Below are positions 1 through 6,551 of a stretch of DNA of 7,688 nucleotides, piece by piece. Source of the DNA: Chloroflexota bacterium. Lineage in GTDB: Bacteria > Chloroflexota > Limnocylindria > QHBO01. The position numbers were made by a program, and so were the translations under genes. The notes under the pieces are model-generated. The model was given only the letters and a program-made list of their open reading frames with translations. It had not been told where the DNA came from and did not search any database. How positions within the stretch are numbered: the stretch's first letter is position 1; the number at the start of each line of letters is the position of its first letter. The stretch covers positions 1 to 7,688 of the forward strand of contig JACDHU010000074.1 of assembly GCA_013820865.1 (NCBI GenBank), in the 5' to 3' direction.

Positions 1-271
1 GGCGGCCATCCTGTCATCGGCCATCGGGTCCTACCTCTCATTCGACGTCGGTTGCTAACTCCAACGTCGTGAGGATGACTCGGTGGCCATTGCGTGTGCT
101 GGCCGGATCTGCTGTTACACCAACTCTTAGCAGCGCTCGGCGATGTGGTCCAGGCTTCGAGGGCGGCTGTTGAACTCGCTTACGACGGCAAGGGCAAAGC
201 GACCGAGGCGGTGTCCACGCCGGCCAGCGGCTCACCGACCACCACGCGCTACTGCTACCACTTGGGCGGCA

Positions 272-319
272 CTCAGGAGGAGCGCGGCGGCGGCGACGGA
301 CTGCTGCGCTCCTCCTGAG
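272..319. repeat. Perfect 14-bp inverted repeat
   Basis: The left arm CTCAGGAGGAGCGC (272-285) is the exact reverse complement of the right arm GCGCTCCTCCTGAG (306-319), with 20 bases between. Several loop bases can extend the stem (287 with 304, 288 with 303, 290 with 301, plus G-T wobbles), giving nearly 19 pairs around a loop of about 10 bases. No T-run follows on either strand, so this is not a canonical intrinsic terminator. Each arm contains AGGAGG on one strand. It could be a U-less terminator, a protein-binding palindrome or a mobile-element relic. Confidence 0.75.
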
Positions 320-363
320 CAACGACTCCGGGGCCATCCTAGGATGGAGCTTCCGGGCGGCAC

Positions 364-382
364 TCTGCCGGCATCCGGCAGA
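364..382 (-). terminator. Hairpin after the MBL gene
   Basis: TCTGCCGG (364-371) and CCGGCAGA (375-382) are perfect reverse complements around a 3-base loop. On the minus strand the stem starts only six bases after the TAG stop of the MBL-fold hydrolase (389-391), where a terminator would sit. No T-tract follows, as is common for high-GC actinobacterial hairpins, so termination is inferred from position and stem strength only. Confidence 0.4.
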
Positions 383-388
383 AAGCCG

Positions 389-1567
389 CTAGCTAGCTCG
401 GCGGGCCGCGGTCAGATCAAGGTCTTCGCCGACTTCGTCGCCGAAGCGAAAGAGCTGAGCTGAGGCATCGCCGCCGATGACGTAGGCGATCGAACCAGCT
501 GCACCTGGCCCCGGATCGAGCCGCTGCGAGGTGAAATGAATGCCCAGTTGATCGTCCGGGGGGTGGGTCCCGCCCTTCTGCGCCTGCGGGTCGCGGACCT
601 CGCGCATGAGGGCATGCGTGACCGTGTGGGGAAAGCCGTAGGAGGAGTCCGATTCGGACGCACAAGAAGAGACGAGCCAGCGCGGTCCCTTGCTGGGCCC
701 TGCTCCCGTGCGGTCGCCGAAGCGTTCGAGCAGCTCCAGATTTATCCCTCGCTTGGAGGAATGGTGCGCCACCTTGAACAGGTCGCAGGCCAGCGGCTGC
801 GCGCCACCGCCTGCTCCGATCTGGCGCGCCCAGTTCTTGTCGTCCCGCGCCAGGTGTGGGAACTCCTGCATCACCTGGCCCCAGGCGTCCGTCTGCGCAT
901 CGCCCCCGAGGATGATTGTCCGCCCCTTTGGCGGAGGATCGGGCAGTTGCCCGACTTTGGCCGGATAGTCCTCACTCGGTCGCCGCGCCGGGTAGCTGAT
1001 GCGCAGCACGATCGAGGAGTTGTTGACGTCAACGCCATGGGTGTCGTACCGATTGCGCAGCTGAATTGAAGGCGACAGGACGGTGATCATGGCGCCCGCA
1101 TGGAACAATTCGTAGCCCGAGGTGGGCCTCACGAAACGTAGTCCTTCGCGCGCCTGATCCATGACCTCCTCAAGGAGGGCGCGATAGGTAGTCGACGTGT
1201 ACCGGAACCCAGAGTCCCAAAACTCGGTGACCTGACCACGAAACCGACGTAGCACCGCTCTCAGCCCGCGTATGTGATCGAAGTGCGGATGAGTCGCGCA
1301 CACGAAGCGTATCGGGCCTGGTTGCAGATCGTTCAGGAGCCCGATCGTCTTCGGCCCCAGGAAGCTGTCGACGACGGCGTAGCTTGGCGAGCCGTGTTCG
1401 ACAGGGAAGCGAACGATCAGCGCGTCGCCGTCGCCGACGTTCAATACGAATAGCGCCAGTTGGTCGTCCTCAAGCGACAGTGAGGCTGGCACTTTCAGGC
1501 GCGCCTCGGAGATTGTGCCGGCGTTGCCCACTTCAGCTGATCTCCCGCTCACGCTCTGCGGGCACAT
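389..1567 (-). CDS. ComEC-type MBL-fold metallo-hydrolase
   Basis: This is a soluble metallo-beta-lactamase-fold hydrolase of the ComEC/Rec2-related group, probably cytoplasmic: there is no signal peptide or membrane segment. With the ATG at 1567 it has 392 residues. Visible motifs are the opening strand VLNVGDGDALIVRF (41-54), D67, the metal motif H93-P-H95-F-D97-H98, the NNSS turn (182-185), GGD (221-223), KVAHHSS (265-271) and YGFPH (310-314). This is the usual ComEC-MBL order, and all expected metal ligands are present. The family hydrolyses phosphodiester or related bonds; the substrate here is unknown. The start is uncertain. ATG 1567 has GAGGT upstream but overlaps the preceding gene by 35 bases. 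A GTG at 1531, one base after that gene's stop and preceded by GGGAGA, would give 380 residues. The gene is co-oriented with the unknown gene at 1533-1832. Confidence 0.88.
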   Translation of the reverse strand: MCPQSVSGRSAEVGNAGTISEARLKVPASLSLEDDQLALFVLNVGDGDALIVRFPVEHGSPSYAVVDSFLGPKTIGLLNDLQPGPIRFVCATHPHFDHIRGLRAVLRRFRGQVTEFWDSGFRYTSTTYRALLEEVMDQAREGLRFVRPTSGYELFHAGAMITVLSPSIQLRNRYDTHGVDVNNSSIVLRISYPARRPSEDYPAKVGQLPDPPPKGRTIILGGDAQTDAWGQVMQEFPHLARDDKNWARQIGAGGGAQPLACDLFKVAHHSSKRGINLELLERFGDRTGAGPSKGPRWLVSSCASESDSSYGFPHTVTHALMREVRDPQAQKGGTHPPDDQLGIHFTSQRLDPGPGAAGSIAYVIGGDASAQLFRFGDEVGEDLDLTAARRAS

Positions 1568-1832
1568 CGGTTGCCACCTCGAGCGCCTGGTGATAGCTGC
1601 GTTTGACGGCCTGCCGAGAAGCAGCCGTGACGTCCCAGACGGCGGCGCCCTGCTGGATCAGCGCTACCAGGCGTTTGGAGCCGGAATCGGCATCCAGGTC
1701 CTCCTCGGCCGGCCCGGCCAAGCTCGGGGCCGTGGTGCTGGGCGTGAAGTAGACCCAAAGAGCCGAAAACCGCGCGTCCAATGACGATCGAGGGCGGTCT
1801 GGATCAACAAGCCACTCGCGAAGGAGGTGCAA
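1533..1832 (-). CDS. Unknown 99-aa protein upstream of MBL gene
   Basis: I do not recognise a family. The frame has coding-like codon choice (mostly G or C in third positions). Its translation mixes hydrophobic and charged segments, including SLDARFSALWVYFTP near the N-terminus, an acidic middle (EEDLDA), GAAVWDVTAASRQAVKRSY and an acidic/basic tail (EREREIS). There is no signal peptide or clear membrane helix. The only standard start is TTG at 1832, without a visible ribosome-binding site, and an in-frame stop lies about 27 bases further upstream. The protein may therefore be the surviving C-terminal part of a larger one. Its stop lies inside, or one base before, the MBL hydrolase start, so the two genes are likely co-transcribed and coupled. 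It could be a partner or regulator of the hydrolase; that is an inference from position alone. Confidence 0.55.
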   Translation of the reverse strand: MHLLREWLVDPDRPRSSLDARFSALWVYFTPSTTAPSLAGPAEEDLDADSGSKRLVALIQQGAAVWDVTAASRQAVKRSYHQALEVATDVPAEREREIS

Positions 1833-2301
1833 ACTCAGTAATCCGACGAGCCTGGTGTCTCACCCGGGTTGACAGGTTCCGGGAAGAGTTCACCTGCATG
1901 TACGGTGCTCTGACGTTGTAGAGCTGGCTGTCGTATGCGGACCCGACAACTCCACGCTACTTTGGAAGAGACGCCGCAATCTCAGGCGAGATCGGTCCGA
2001 ACTGGATCGCGCCGGCGCCCTCTATCGTGCCGCGAGCGCAGCCGCTGCGGCTTGCTGGGCGGACATGCCAAGGCGCAACATCTAGCCGGCCAACTCGGCC
2101 AACGCGATCCAGCGCGGGCCGAAGCGGCGCAACTTGACGTCGACCCAGAACGGCAGCACGTTCGCGCGTAGCCGGTAGTCGACTGGCGCCCGTCACCTTG
2201 ACTCTAGCAGGTGCCGCGCGAGTCTCCTGTCCGTGCGGATCTTGGACAACCCACACGGTGCAGCGAGCCTCTCTGATGTCGACAACGTGTGTGGGCACCA
2301 C
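1833..2301. other. Non-coding stretch with one gene relic
   Basis: Apart from the degenerate small gene at 2022-2196, no frame reads like a protein. The longest minus-strand frame (1957-2301) gives an arginine/alanine-rich translation typical of an out-of-frame reading, and it overlaps the relic in another frame. A TTGACA hexamer at 1869-1874 has no well-spaced -10 partner. No terminator is evident after the lipoprotein stop at 2302. Confidence 0.5.
2022..2196 (-). pseudogene. Degenerate small protein gene
   Basis: Read on the minus strand from 2189, one frame gives PVDYRLRANVLPFWVDVKLR and then RRFGPRWIALAELAG. It is cut by a TAG at 2082-2084, continues in the same frame with MLRLGMSAQQAAAAALAAR, and ends at a second TAG (2022-2024). 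The protein-like residue order and the near-seamless continuation past the stop suggest one gene of about 55-60 residues broken by a nonsense mutation. The frame is closed upstream by TGA. A GTG at 2194-2196, one base out of frame and preceded by a TAGAGT box (possible leaderless -10), may be the original start, implying a one-base frameshift as well. I cannot assign a family. A suppressed stop or a sequencing error could also explain the break. Confidence 0.45.
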
Positions 2302-2859
2302 TTAGGGGGCCAGCTGGTGCACAGCGACCGCGGCCAGTCGTTCCGCCAACTCGAGGGCGGCAGCCTCCTCCAAGTCAGCGTGGAGGAGCTGGACCGCGAT
2401 CAGCGAGTCCCCACTGTGCACCCACATGGTGTGGAGTCCGGGTGCCCAGTAACTCGGCCGGGCCGCGACTTCGGAAGACTCACCCTCGGTGAAGGACGCT
2501 TTCACGCTATCGAGACTTGCGAAGACATCCTCGAACCGGATGCTCGCGTCATGTGAAGCTTCGCCGTCTCCGATCCGAAATGCGCAGATCGTCGGCGTGC
2601 TTACCTCGACGATCTCGTCCGCTGGGTTTCCCGTTGCCTTCTCGATCGCCTCCATCGTTAGACGCTCGCACAGAGACGCTGCAGCGGCCGGCGAAACTGG
2701 TGTGGCAGTCGGAGCCGGCGGCGGAGCAGTGCTCTCGGGAGCACAGCCGTTGCTCACCAGCACCAAGACCAGGCCAGCGATCGGGATGCAGGGGCCGCGG
2801 AGTCCTGGCCAGCGATGGTCGGGCGGGCGAGGTCGCCATCCGGGCATCGGTCCTAGCAT
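2302..2859 (-). CDS. Putative lipoprotein, DUF3558-like
   Basis: This is an exported lipoprotein of about 185 residues. After an arginine-rich start comes a hydrophobic stretch (IPIAGLVLVLV) ending in SNGC, a usable but imperfect lipobox whose cysteine (residue 39 from this start) would be lipidated. A proline/alanine/threonine linker (ESTAPPPAPTATP) follows, then a globular domain beginning SLCERLTMEAIEKATG with a second cysteine in TICAFRIGDG. The Cys-x-x-Leu... Cys-x-F layout after a Pro/Thr linker is what actinobacterial DUF3558 lipoproteins show; their function is unknown. ATG 2859, ATG 2847 and TTG 2874 are all in frame and none has a good Shine-Dalgarno sequence. It lies about 25 bases behind the crystallin gene and is probably in its operon and acts on the outer face of the membrane. 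Confidence 0.7.
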   Translation of the reverse strand: MLGPMPGWRPRPPDHRWPGLRGPCIPIAGLVLVLVSNGCAPESTAPPPAPTATPVSPAAAASLCERLTMEAIEKATGNPADEIVEVSTPTICAFRIGDGEASHDASIRFEDVFASLDSVKASFTEGESSEVAARPSYWAPGLHTMWVHSGDSLIAVQLLHADLEEAAALELAERLAAVAVHQLAP

Positions 2860-2883
2860 GACGCCCACGGTCAAGCACCGGGA

Positions 2884-3420
2884 TTACGGGAGGTAGAACG
2901 CGCTGAACGTGTTGTTCAGGGTGCCAACGCTGGACACCTGAGCGTAGCAACAGAACTGCTGTGTCCGGCCAGCGTAGAAGGTATGCTCGTAGAAGGTGCC
3001 CGAGCCGGTGGTGTAGACCTTGTACGAACTGATCCTGTCGTTCCAACCGATCGTGCCAAGGTTCGAGTAGTTCTGGCTCAACACGACAGAGCTGCCGGCG
3101 TAAGTCATGAGCTCCCATGCCACCACGTAACCGCTCGACGAGGAGGCGACCGCCTGATCGTCGTCAATATTCAGCGCTACGGTGGTAAGCGTGGTGCCCG
3201 CTTCGTGATCGCGAGCGCTGGCCGATCGAAAGCAGGTGAGTAATGCCACACCTATGTCATGGCAGTGATGTTGGCTAGCTGTCTCGAGGTCACTGAGCAC
3301 GCCGTCCAGCAGCACGGAGCCCGGACGATCCATGGGGACCTGCTCGGTCGCGTGCACCGGCGGTGCACCAGCAACGATGAGCGCGACTCCCAATATCACA
3401 GCGACATAACCCAAGCGCAT
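2884..3420 (-). CDS. Secreted beta/gamma-crystallin protein
   Basis: A 178-residue exported protein. Residues 1-24 form a signal peptide (MRLGYVAVILGVALIVAG core, cleavage after VHA). A linker with C53 and C63 follows (HHCHDIG, LLTCFRS). From about residue 99 to the C-terminus there is one beta/gamma-crystallin domain with two Greek-key halves. The first has YAGSSVVLSQNYSNLG followed by W-NDRISS (127-132), matching the (N/D)(N/D)xx(S/T)S calcium motif. The second has YAGRTQQF followed by NNTFSA (169-174), a near match with Ala replacing the last Ser. C157 and C158 are adjacent, so disulfides are likely. Such domains bind calcium and occur in secreted bacterial proteins and protease inhibitors; the exact role here is unknown. 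GGGAGGTG lies about 6 bases before the ATG and supports the start. It leads an operon with the lipoprotein at 2302. Confidence 0.82.
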   Translation of the reverse strand: MRLGYVAVILGVALIVAGAPPVHATEQVPMDRPGSVLLDGVLSDLETASQHHCHDIGVALLTCFRSASARDHEAGTTLTTVALNIDDDQAVASSSSGYVVAWELMTYAGSSVVLSQNYSNLGTIGWNDRISSYKVYTTGSGTFYEHTFYAGRTQQFCCYAQVSSVGTLNNTFSAFYLP

Positions 3421-3522
3421 GACGGCACCTCCCTCTGTCAGCCATCCTTGGGGAGCGTCTGCGCGCCGGGAATCAGGGACTACCCGCGCGGACGTTAGGG
3501 TTTTGCCTACTCACGGTGATGC
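3421..3522. promoter_or_regulatory. Divergent intergenic region
   Basis: About 100 bases separate the start codons of the crystallin operon (minus strand) and the sensor kinase (plus strand), so promoters for both should lie here or extend into the kinase 5' end. The minus-strand Shine-Dalgarno is at 3427-3434. No confident -35/-10 pair is visible on either strand. An imperfect GC-rich inverted pair (GCGCGCCGGG near 3460 and CCCGCGCGG near 3485) might be an operator. The assignment rests on gene arrangement. Confidence 0.4.
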
Positions 3523-5043
3523 ATGGAGTCGGCGACGATGGCGTTGCGCTTAGGAGGTTTCGCAACGATGGTCGCTGCGATCGTGTTCGCGGCCGCATCA
3601 CTGGCGGAAACGGGCTGGGGCCCGCCACAGCCGGCAGTGAGGCTTTCAGCCTCGCAATCCGAAGTGGACTGGGTCCTGCCGGGTGGGCCGGTATGGGGCC
3701 ATGGCATCCGGCCAGGACAATCAGTGATCGCGCTCAGGAGCGGATCTGACCCGATGGAGTGGCGGCTCGAAACCAGAGACGGAGAAACGACGTACGCGAC
3801 GTCCTACGAAGCGGCTCTTGCTGATCTGCGAGCTGCCGTGTGGCCCAGCCTTGGGGCGCTTCTCTTGGCGACCCTGGCTTGGATCATCCTCAGGCGGTTT
3901 TCAATGGCCGTTGGACTCGCCGTGATCTCCCTCGCGATCAGCGCCCAGGTAATACCGCTGACCGGGTCCGATGTGCTCAGCTCGGCCGTGGTGGTCGGCG
4001 CACTCGTCGGAGTGGCCGTGTGGTTGGCCGGCTGGGGCGCAACGCCTCGGGTGCAGGCGATCATGTTTGTGGCGCCTATCGCAGCCGCGACCGTCTGGCT
4101 CTCCGGTCGCTACCTTGCCTGGCCAATCTTCGACCTGGCCGATGCTCTTGCAGACGGCACCATGGCCGCTGGCCTCGTCGCCATGGTCGTCGGGTTCGCC
4201 GACTGGTCTCGCTGGCGGGGCAGGCTGCTGACGCTCGAGAGCGGGCGCGTGGCAGACCTCGTCGCGATCGCGGCTGCGCTCGCTATGAGCGTCTTTGTCG
4301 CCATGATCGTGGAGGCACCGCTGCTCCTCCTTATCGCTGTCGCGTTTGGTCTGGTGCTCTTGTACCCGCGGCTCCGCCGCCGGATGGCGGACACGATCGA
4401 CCAATTGATACTCGGTGATGTGCGCGGGACTGCGAGCCTCCGAGCGGTCGAAGATGAGCGCGGGCGCATAGCCCGCGATCTCCATGATGAGCCGCTTCAG
4501 GAGATCGCCGCCGCGATACGCCAGCTTGACCAGCGTCCGGGCACGGAGGCAGAGGCTGAGCTTCTGCGCCGTGCCGCGGGGCACATTCGTCGCGTCACCA
4601 CCGAGCTACGACCGCCGGTGCTCGATGATCTCGGATTATCCGCCGCGATCGCCTTTGTCGTTGACCAGGCTGCGGCCACGGCCCCACACATCAATTTCAG
4701 TGCGGCGGTCTATCCCGAGGATCCACTGGCTGAGCGTGCGCCGGCGGACATCGAGCTTGCCGTGTTTCGCGTGGTTCAGGAAGCGGTCGACAACGCGCGA
4801 CGACACTCCGGCGCGGGATCGATTGAGGTCGCGGCCCACGTGACACCCACTGAGGTGATTGCGACGGTGGAGGATGACGGGATAGGCCTGCCCGACGGCG
4901 CCGCGCGAGAGGCGATGCTTGCCGGCCACGTGGGTCTGGTATCGATGTCCCAGCGCGCCACCCTCATCGGCGCGGCATTCGAGATCGGGCGCGCGACCCC
5001 CCACGGTACCGTCCTCAGGCTCCACTGGACCAAGCCGCGATGA
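3523..5043 (+). CDS. Membrane sensor histidine kinase
   Basis: A 506-residue sensor kinase of the HisKA_3 (NarX/DesK/LiaS) class. An N-terminal membrane helix (about 6-28) is followed by an extracytoplasmic section of about 70 residues. Its GIRPGQSVIALRSG stretch (61-74) looks PDZ-like, as in ComP-type sensors. About seven further hydrophobic segments fill 104-281. The dimerisation/phosphoacceptor region has ERGRIARDLHDEPLQE with His321. The HATPase domain has the N-box QEAVDNARRH (N424), the G1 box DDGIGLP (452-457) and GHVGL (468-472). All catalytic motifs are present, so it should autophosphorylate and pass phosphate to the regulator that overlaps it by ATGA. The start is ambiguous: ATG 3523 has a weak site, ATG 3538 has GGAG nine bases upstream, and ATG 3568 has AGGAGG ten bases upstream. 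ATG 3538 keeps the first helix whole. The stimulus is unknown. Confidence 0.93.
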   Translation: MESATMALRLGGFATMVAAIVFAAASLAETGWGPPQPAVRLSASQSEVDWVLPGGPVWGHGIRPGQSVIALRSGSDPMEWRLETRDGETTYATSYEAALADLRAAVWPSLGALLLATLAWIILRRFSMAVGLAVISLAISAQVIPLTGSDVLSSAVVVGALVGVAVWLAGWGATPRVQAIMFVAPIAAATVWLSGRYLAWPIFDLADALADGTMAAGLVAMVVGFADWSRWRGRLLTLESGRVADLVAIAAALAMSVFVAMIVEAPLLLLIAVAFGLVLLYPRLRRRMADTIDQLILGDVRGTASLRAVEDERGRIARDLHDEPLQEIAAAIRQLDQRPGTEAEAELLRRAAGHIRRVTTELRPPVLDDLGLSAAIAFVVDQAAATAPHINFSAAVYPEDPLAERAPADIELAVFRVVQEAVDNARRHSGAGSIEVAAHVTPTEVIATVEDDGIGLPDGAAREAMLAGHVGLVSMSQRATLIGAAFEIGRATPHGTVLRLHWTKPR

Positions 5044-5669
5044 CGCATCTACTCATCGTCGAGGACACTGAGATCGTCGCGAGCGGCATACGCATGACCA
5101 TCGAAGGGGCTGAGGAGAACCATGTCGTCGCGGTCGTGCCGTCAGTGGTCCAAGCCGAAGGTTTCCTGCGCTCCCGACCGATAGACGTCGTCGTGGTAGA
5201 CGTTCGCCTCGAGGACGGGACGGCGTTCGACCTGATGAGGAAGGTCGCCGACATTGATCCCGCTCCGGCGTTCCTGATCGTGTCGTCTTTCGACCTCGTT
5301 CAATACGTCGATGCCGCGCTGAGGCTGGGAGCTTCGGGCTACATCCTGAAGACGGCGCCCACGAGTGAGCTGCTGGGTGCAGTCACTACCGTGGCGGCCG
5401 GTGGATGGGCATTTGACCCAGACCTCGTGCGCAAGACGGGGGCCGCCAAGCAACTGACACTGTCGGAGCGCGACCGACAAGTTATCGACAGGCTCGTGGC
5501 TGGGCGGTCGAATGACGAGATCGGGACCGATCTCAACATCTCACGCAAGACGGTCGAGGCACATCTTTCGAAGCTGTACGTCAAGTTCGACGCTTCCACC
5601 CGCGTCGATCTCGTCAGGCGCGCCGAGCGCGAGCAGTGGCTGGAGTCTCCAACTTCCGATCGCGCGTGA
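5040..5669 (+). CDS. NarL/FixJ-family response regulator
   Basis: A 209-residue DNA-binding response regulator and the cognate partner of the upstream kinase: its ATG overlaps the kinase stop (ATGA), implying translational coupling. The receiver domain (1-120) has the acidic pair E8/D9, phosphoacceptor D54 (VVVDVR), Ser82 at the Thr/Ser switch position (LIVSSFD) and K104 (YILKTA). A linker leads to a LuxR-type helix-turn-helix at about 139-197: LTLSERDRQVIDRLVAGRSN, then ISRKTVEAHLSKLYVKF. All residues needed for phosphorylation and DNA binding are present. Plausible targets are its own operon and the divergent crystallin/lipoprotein operon; this is inferred from position. No clear terminator follows. 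Confidence 0.93.
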   Translation: MTHLLIVEDTEIVASGIRMTIEGAEENHVVAVVPSVVQAEGFLRSRPIDVVVVDVRLEDGTAFDLMRKVADIDPAPAFLIVSSFDLVQYVDAALRLGASGYILKTAPTSELLGAVTTVAAGGWAFDPDLVRKTGAAKQLTLSERDRQVIDRLVAGRSNDEIGTDLNISRKTVEAHLSKLYVKFDASTRVDLVRRAEREQWLESPTSDRA

Positions 5670-5717
5670 CATGAGCATCCGAACCGGTTACTGAACTTGG
5701 CTAGGCCGTGTCGGTAA

Positions 5718-5900
5718 GGCGGCCGCTCGAAAAGCTGCCCACTGACGACGCACTTGGAAGCATGATCCCCGGACGAGCGACCACCTGGCTCCGTACCGCC
5801 GCTCCTTCGCATCAGGCCGGACTGGATTGGCAGCTGGGGCATCGAGCCGGGCATCTCGTTCGATCTGAGCGTCCGGCGGGATGGCGAGACCTCAGGCTGA
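5718..5900 (+). pseudogene. Remnant of PPOX-type flavin/F420 oxidase
   Basis: One plus-strand frame reads GRSKSCPLTTHLEA, then a TGA (5763-5765), then SPDERPPGSVPPLLRIRPDW and IGSWGIEPG, ending at TGA 5898-5900. The first part resembles the 'K..L...P..t.HLE.G' segment of pyridoxamine-5'-phosphate-oxidase-like (PPOX, FMN- or F420-binding) proteins. The second resembles their C-terminal '..RvrP....WG..' segment. The N-terminal strand region and the 60 or so residues expected between the two parts are absent, so this would be an internally deleted, stop-interrupted relic. Its end overlaps the stop of the convergent gene at 5892 by nine bases. The assignment rests on short motifs from memory and is tentative. 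Confidence 0.38.
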
Positions 5901-6530
5901 CTCAACGCGCTGCGCGAGGTGCGGGTAGTCGATCACCAACCCGTCGCGATCGAAGGTCAGTTCGGCAACGAAGTCGCGCTGGATTGAGGTGTACTCGATG
6001 CGGCGCGGCTCGGCCGCCCGCCGGGGCACGGTCGAGTATCGCTGCGCCGAAGCCACCACCGCGAGATCGGGAACCGAGACCCAGGCCATCACGAACTCAA
6101 GGGTCTCGTCGCACCGCAGCAGGTCGTGGCGCAGCACCGGCATCGAGTTGGTCAGCGGCGAGCGGCCCAGGTCGCAGTCGAGCGCCGAGGCGAACGCGCT
6201 CACATCGCCGCCCGGCTGCGGCATCTTGACCTCTCCCTTCAATTCGGTCGTCACCGTCCAGGTACCGGTGGCCGAGCGCCGCAGATCGAGTCGCCGCTGC
6301 CAGCCCTCGCCGCGGGTCGCGGCCACCAAGCGGGTGGAGATCCATCCGGCACCGGTCTCGAGCGTGTAGCTGAGCCGGTAGGCGACCGGATCCCAACCGA
6401 TCGCCACGCCGCTGGCGGTGAAGCGGTCCGCCGCCAGCGAGACCTCCACGGCCTCGGTTCCCCAGCCCGCGTCCTGCTTGTCCCAGACGACGAAGCGGTT
6501 CCTGGTCACCTCGCCGTCATCGTCCACCAT
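5892..6530 (-). CDS. Putative glycolipid-binding-fold protein
   Basis: A 212-residue protein matching the 'putative glycolipid-binding' family (Pfam Glycolipid_bind, formerly DUF1089), the beta-rich fold of Pseudomonas PA1994-type proteins. Diagnostic segments are WDPVAYRLSYTLETGAGWIS (46-65), LDCDLGRSPLTNSMPV (117-132, the family's 'D.D...SP.TN..P' signature), VPDL (153-156), QRY near 164 and the C-terminal DGLVIDYPHLAQR (196-208). There is no signal peptide or membrane helix, so it is cytosolic. The length is normal. Biochemical function in the family is not established; lipid or glycolipid binding was proposed from structure. The ATG at 6530 has GGGAGG about ten bases upstream. It follows the cyclase-family gene by 21 bases and is likely in the same operon. 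Confidence 0.85.
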   Translation of the reverse strand: MVDDDGEVTRNRFVVWDKQDAGWGTEAVEVSLAADRFTASGVAIGWDPVAYRLSYTLETGAGWISTRLVAATRGEGWQRRLDLRRSATGTWTVTTELKGEVKMPQPGGDVSAFASALDCDLGRSPLTNSMPVLRHDLLRCDETLEFVMAWVSVPDLAVVASAQRYSTVPRRAAEPRRIEYTSIQRDFVAELTFDRDGLVIDYPHLAQRVESA

Positions 6531-6551
6531 GCGGCTGCGCCTCCCTGCGTC

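Larger units (their letters stand above)
1..388. other. Gene-poor left edge, possible permease relic
   Basis: No reading frame here looks like a real gene. The first 54 bases, read on the plus strand in frame 2, give AAILSSAIGSYLSFDVGC and then a stop. This resembles the late-helix 'G..LSY..D' stretch of metal ABC-transporter permeases (ZnuB/MntB type), but it is too short to be firm and would be a truncated end entering from outside the window. The rest has overlapping open frames on both strands with arginine- and serine-rich translations typical of GC-rich non-coding sequence. Two inverted repeats in this stretch are listed separately. The permease reading is an inference from 18 residues. 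Confidence 0.25.

Noticed and set aside
94..318. Plus-strand 74-codon frame near the left edge
   Set aside because: No ribosome-binding site or family is visible, and its end runs through both arms of the inverted repeat. The C-terminal Gly/Ser/Thr-rich reading looks non-coding.
536..1069. A 177-codon plus-strand frame
   Set aside because: It lies antisense inside the MBL hydrolase, whose conserved motifs cover the whole length. No domain is recognisable in the plus-strand translation.
389..1832. The MBL gene pair as a known named defence system
   Set aside because: The hydrolase motifs alone do not identify a system. The partner has no recognised effector, nuclease, TIR or NTPase motif, so no defence role is claimed.
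1869..1893. TTGACA hexamer and an IS3-end-like stretch (GGTTCCGGGAAGAGTTCACC)
   Set aside because: No -10 element is found at 16-19 bases (the nearest TANNNT is 26 bases away). The likeness to the IS end at 7553 is only partial, and no transposase remnant flanks it.
3901..4584. A 227-codon minus-strand frame
   Set aside because: It is a shadow of the histidine kinase: the translation is rich in Arg, His and Asp with no recognisable fold.
5670..5720. Possible terminator after the response regulator, around the palindrome AACCGGTT near 5690
   Set aside because: The palindrome is only 8 bases with no loop-forming arms or T-run, so it is not supported as a terminator.
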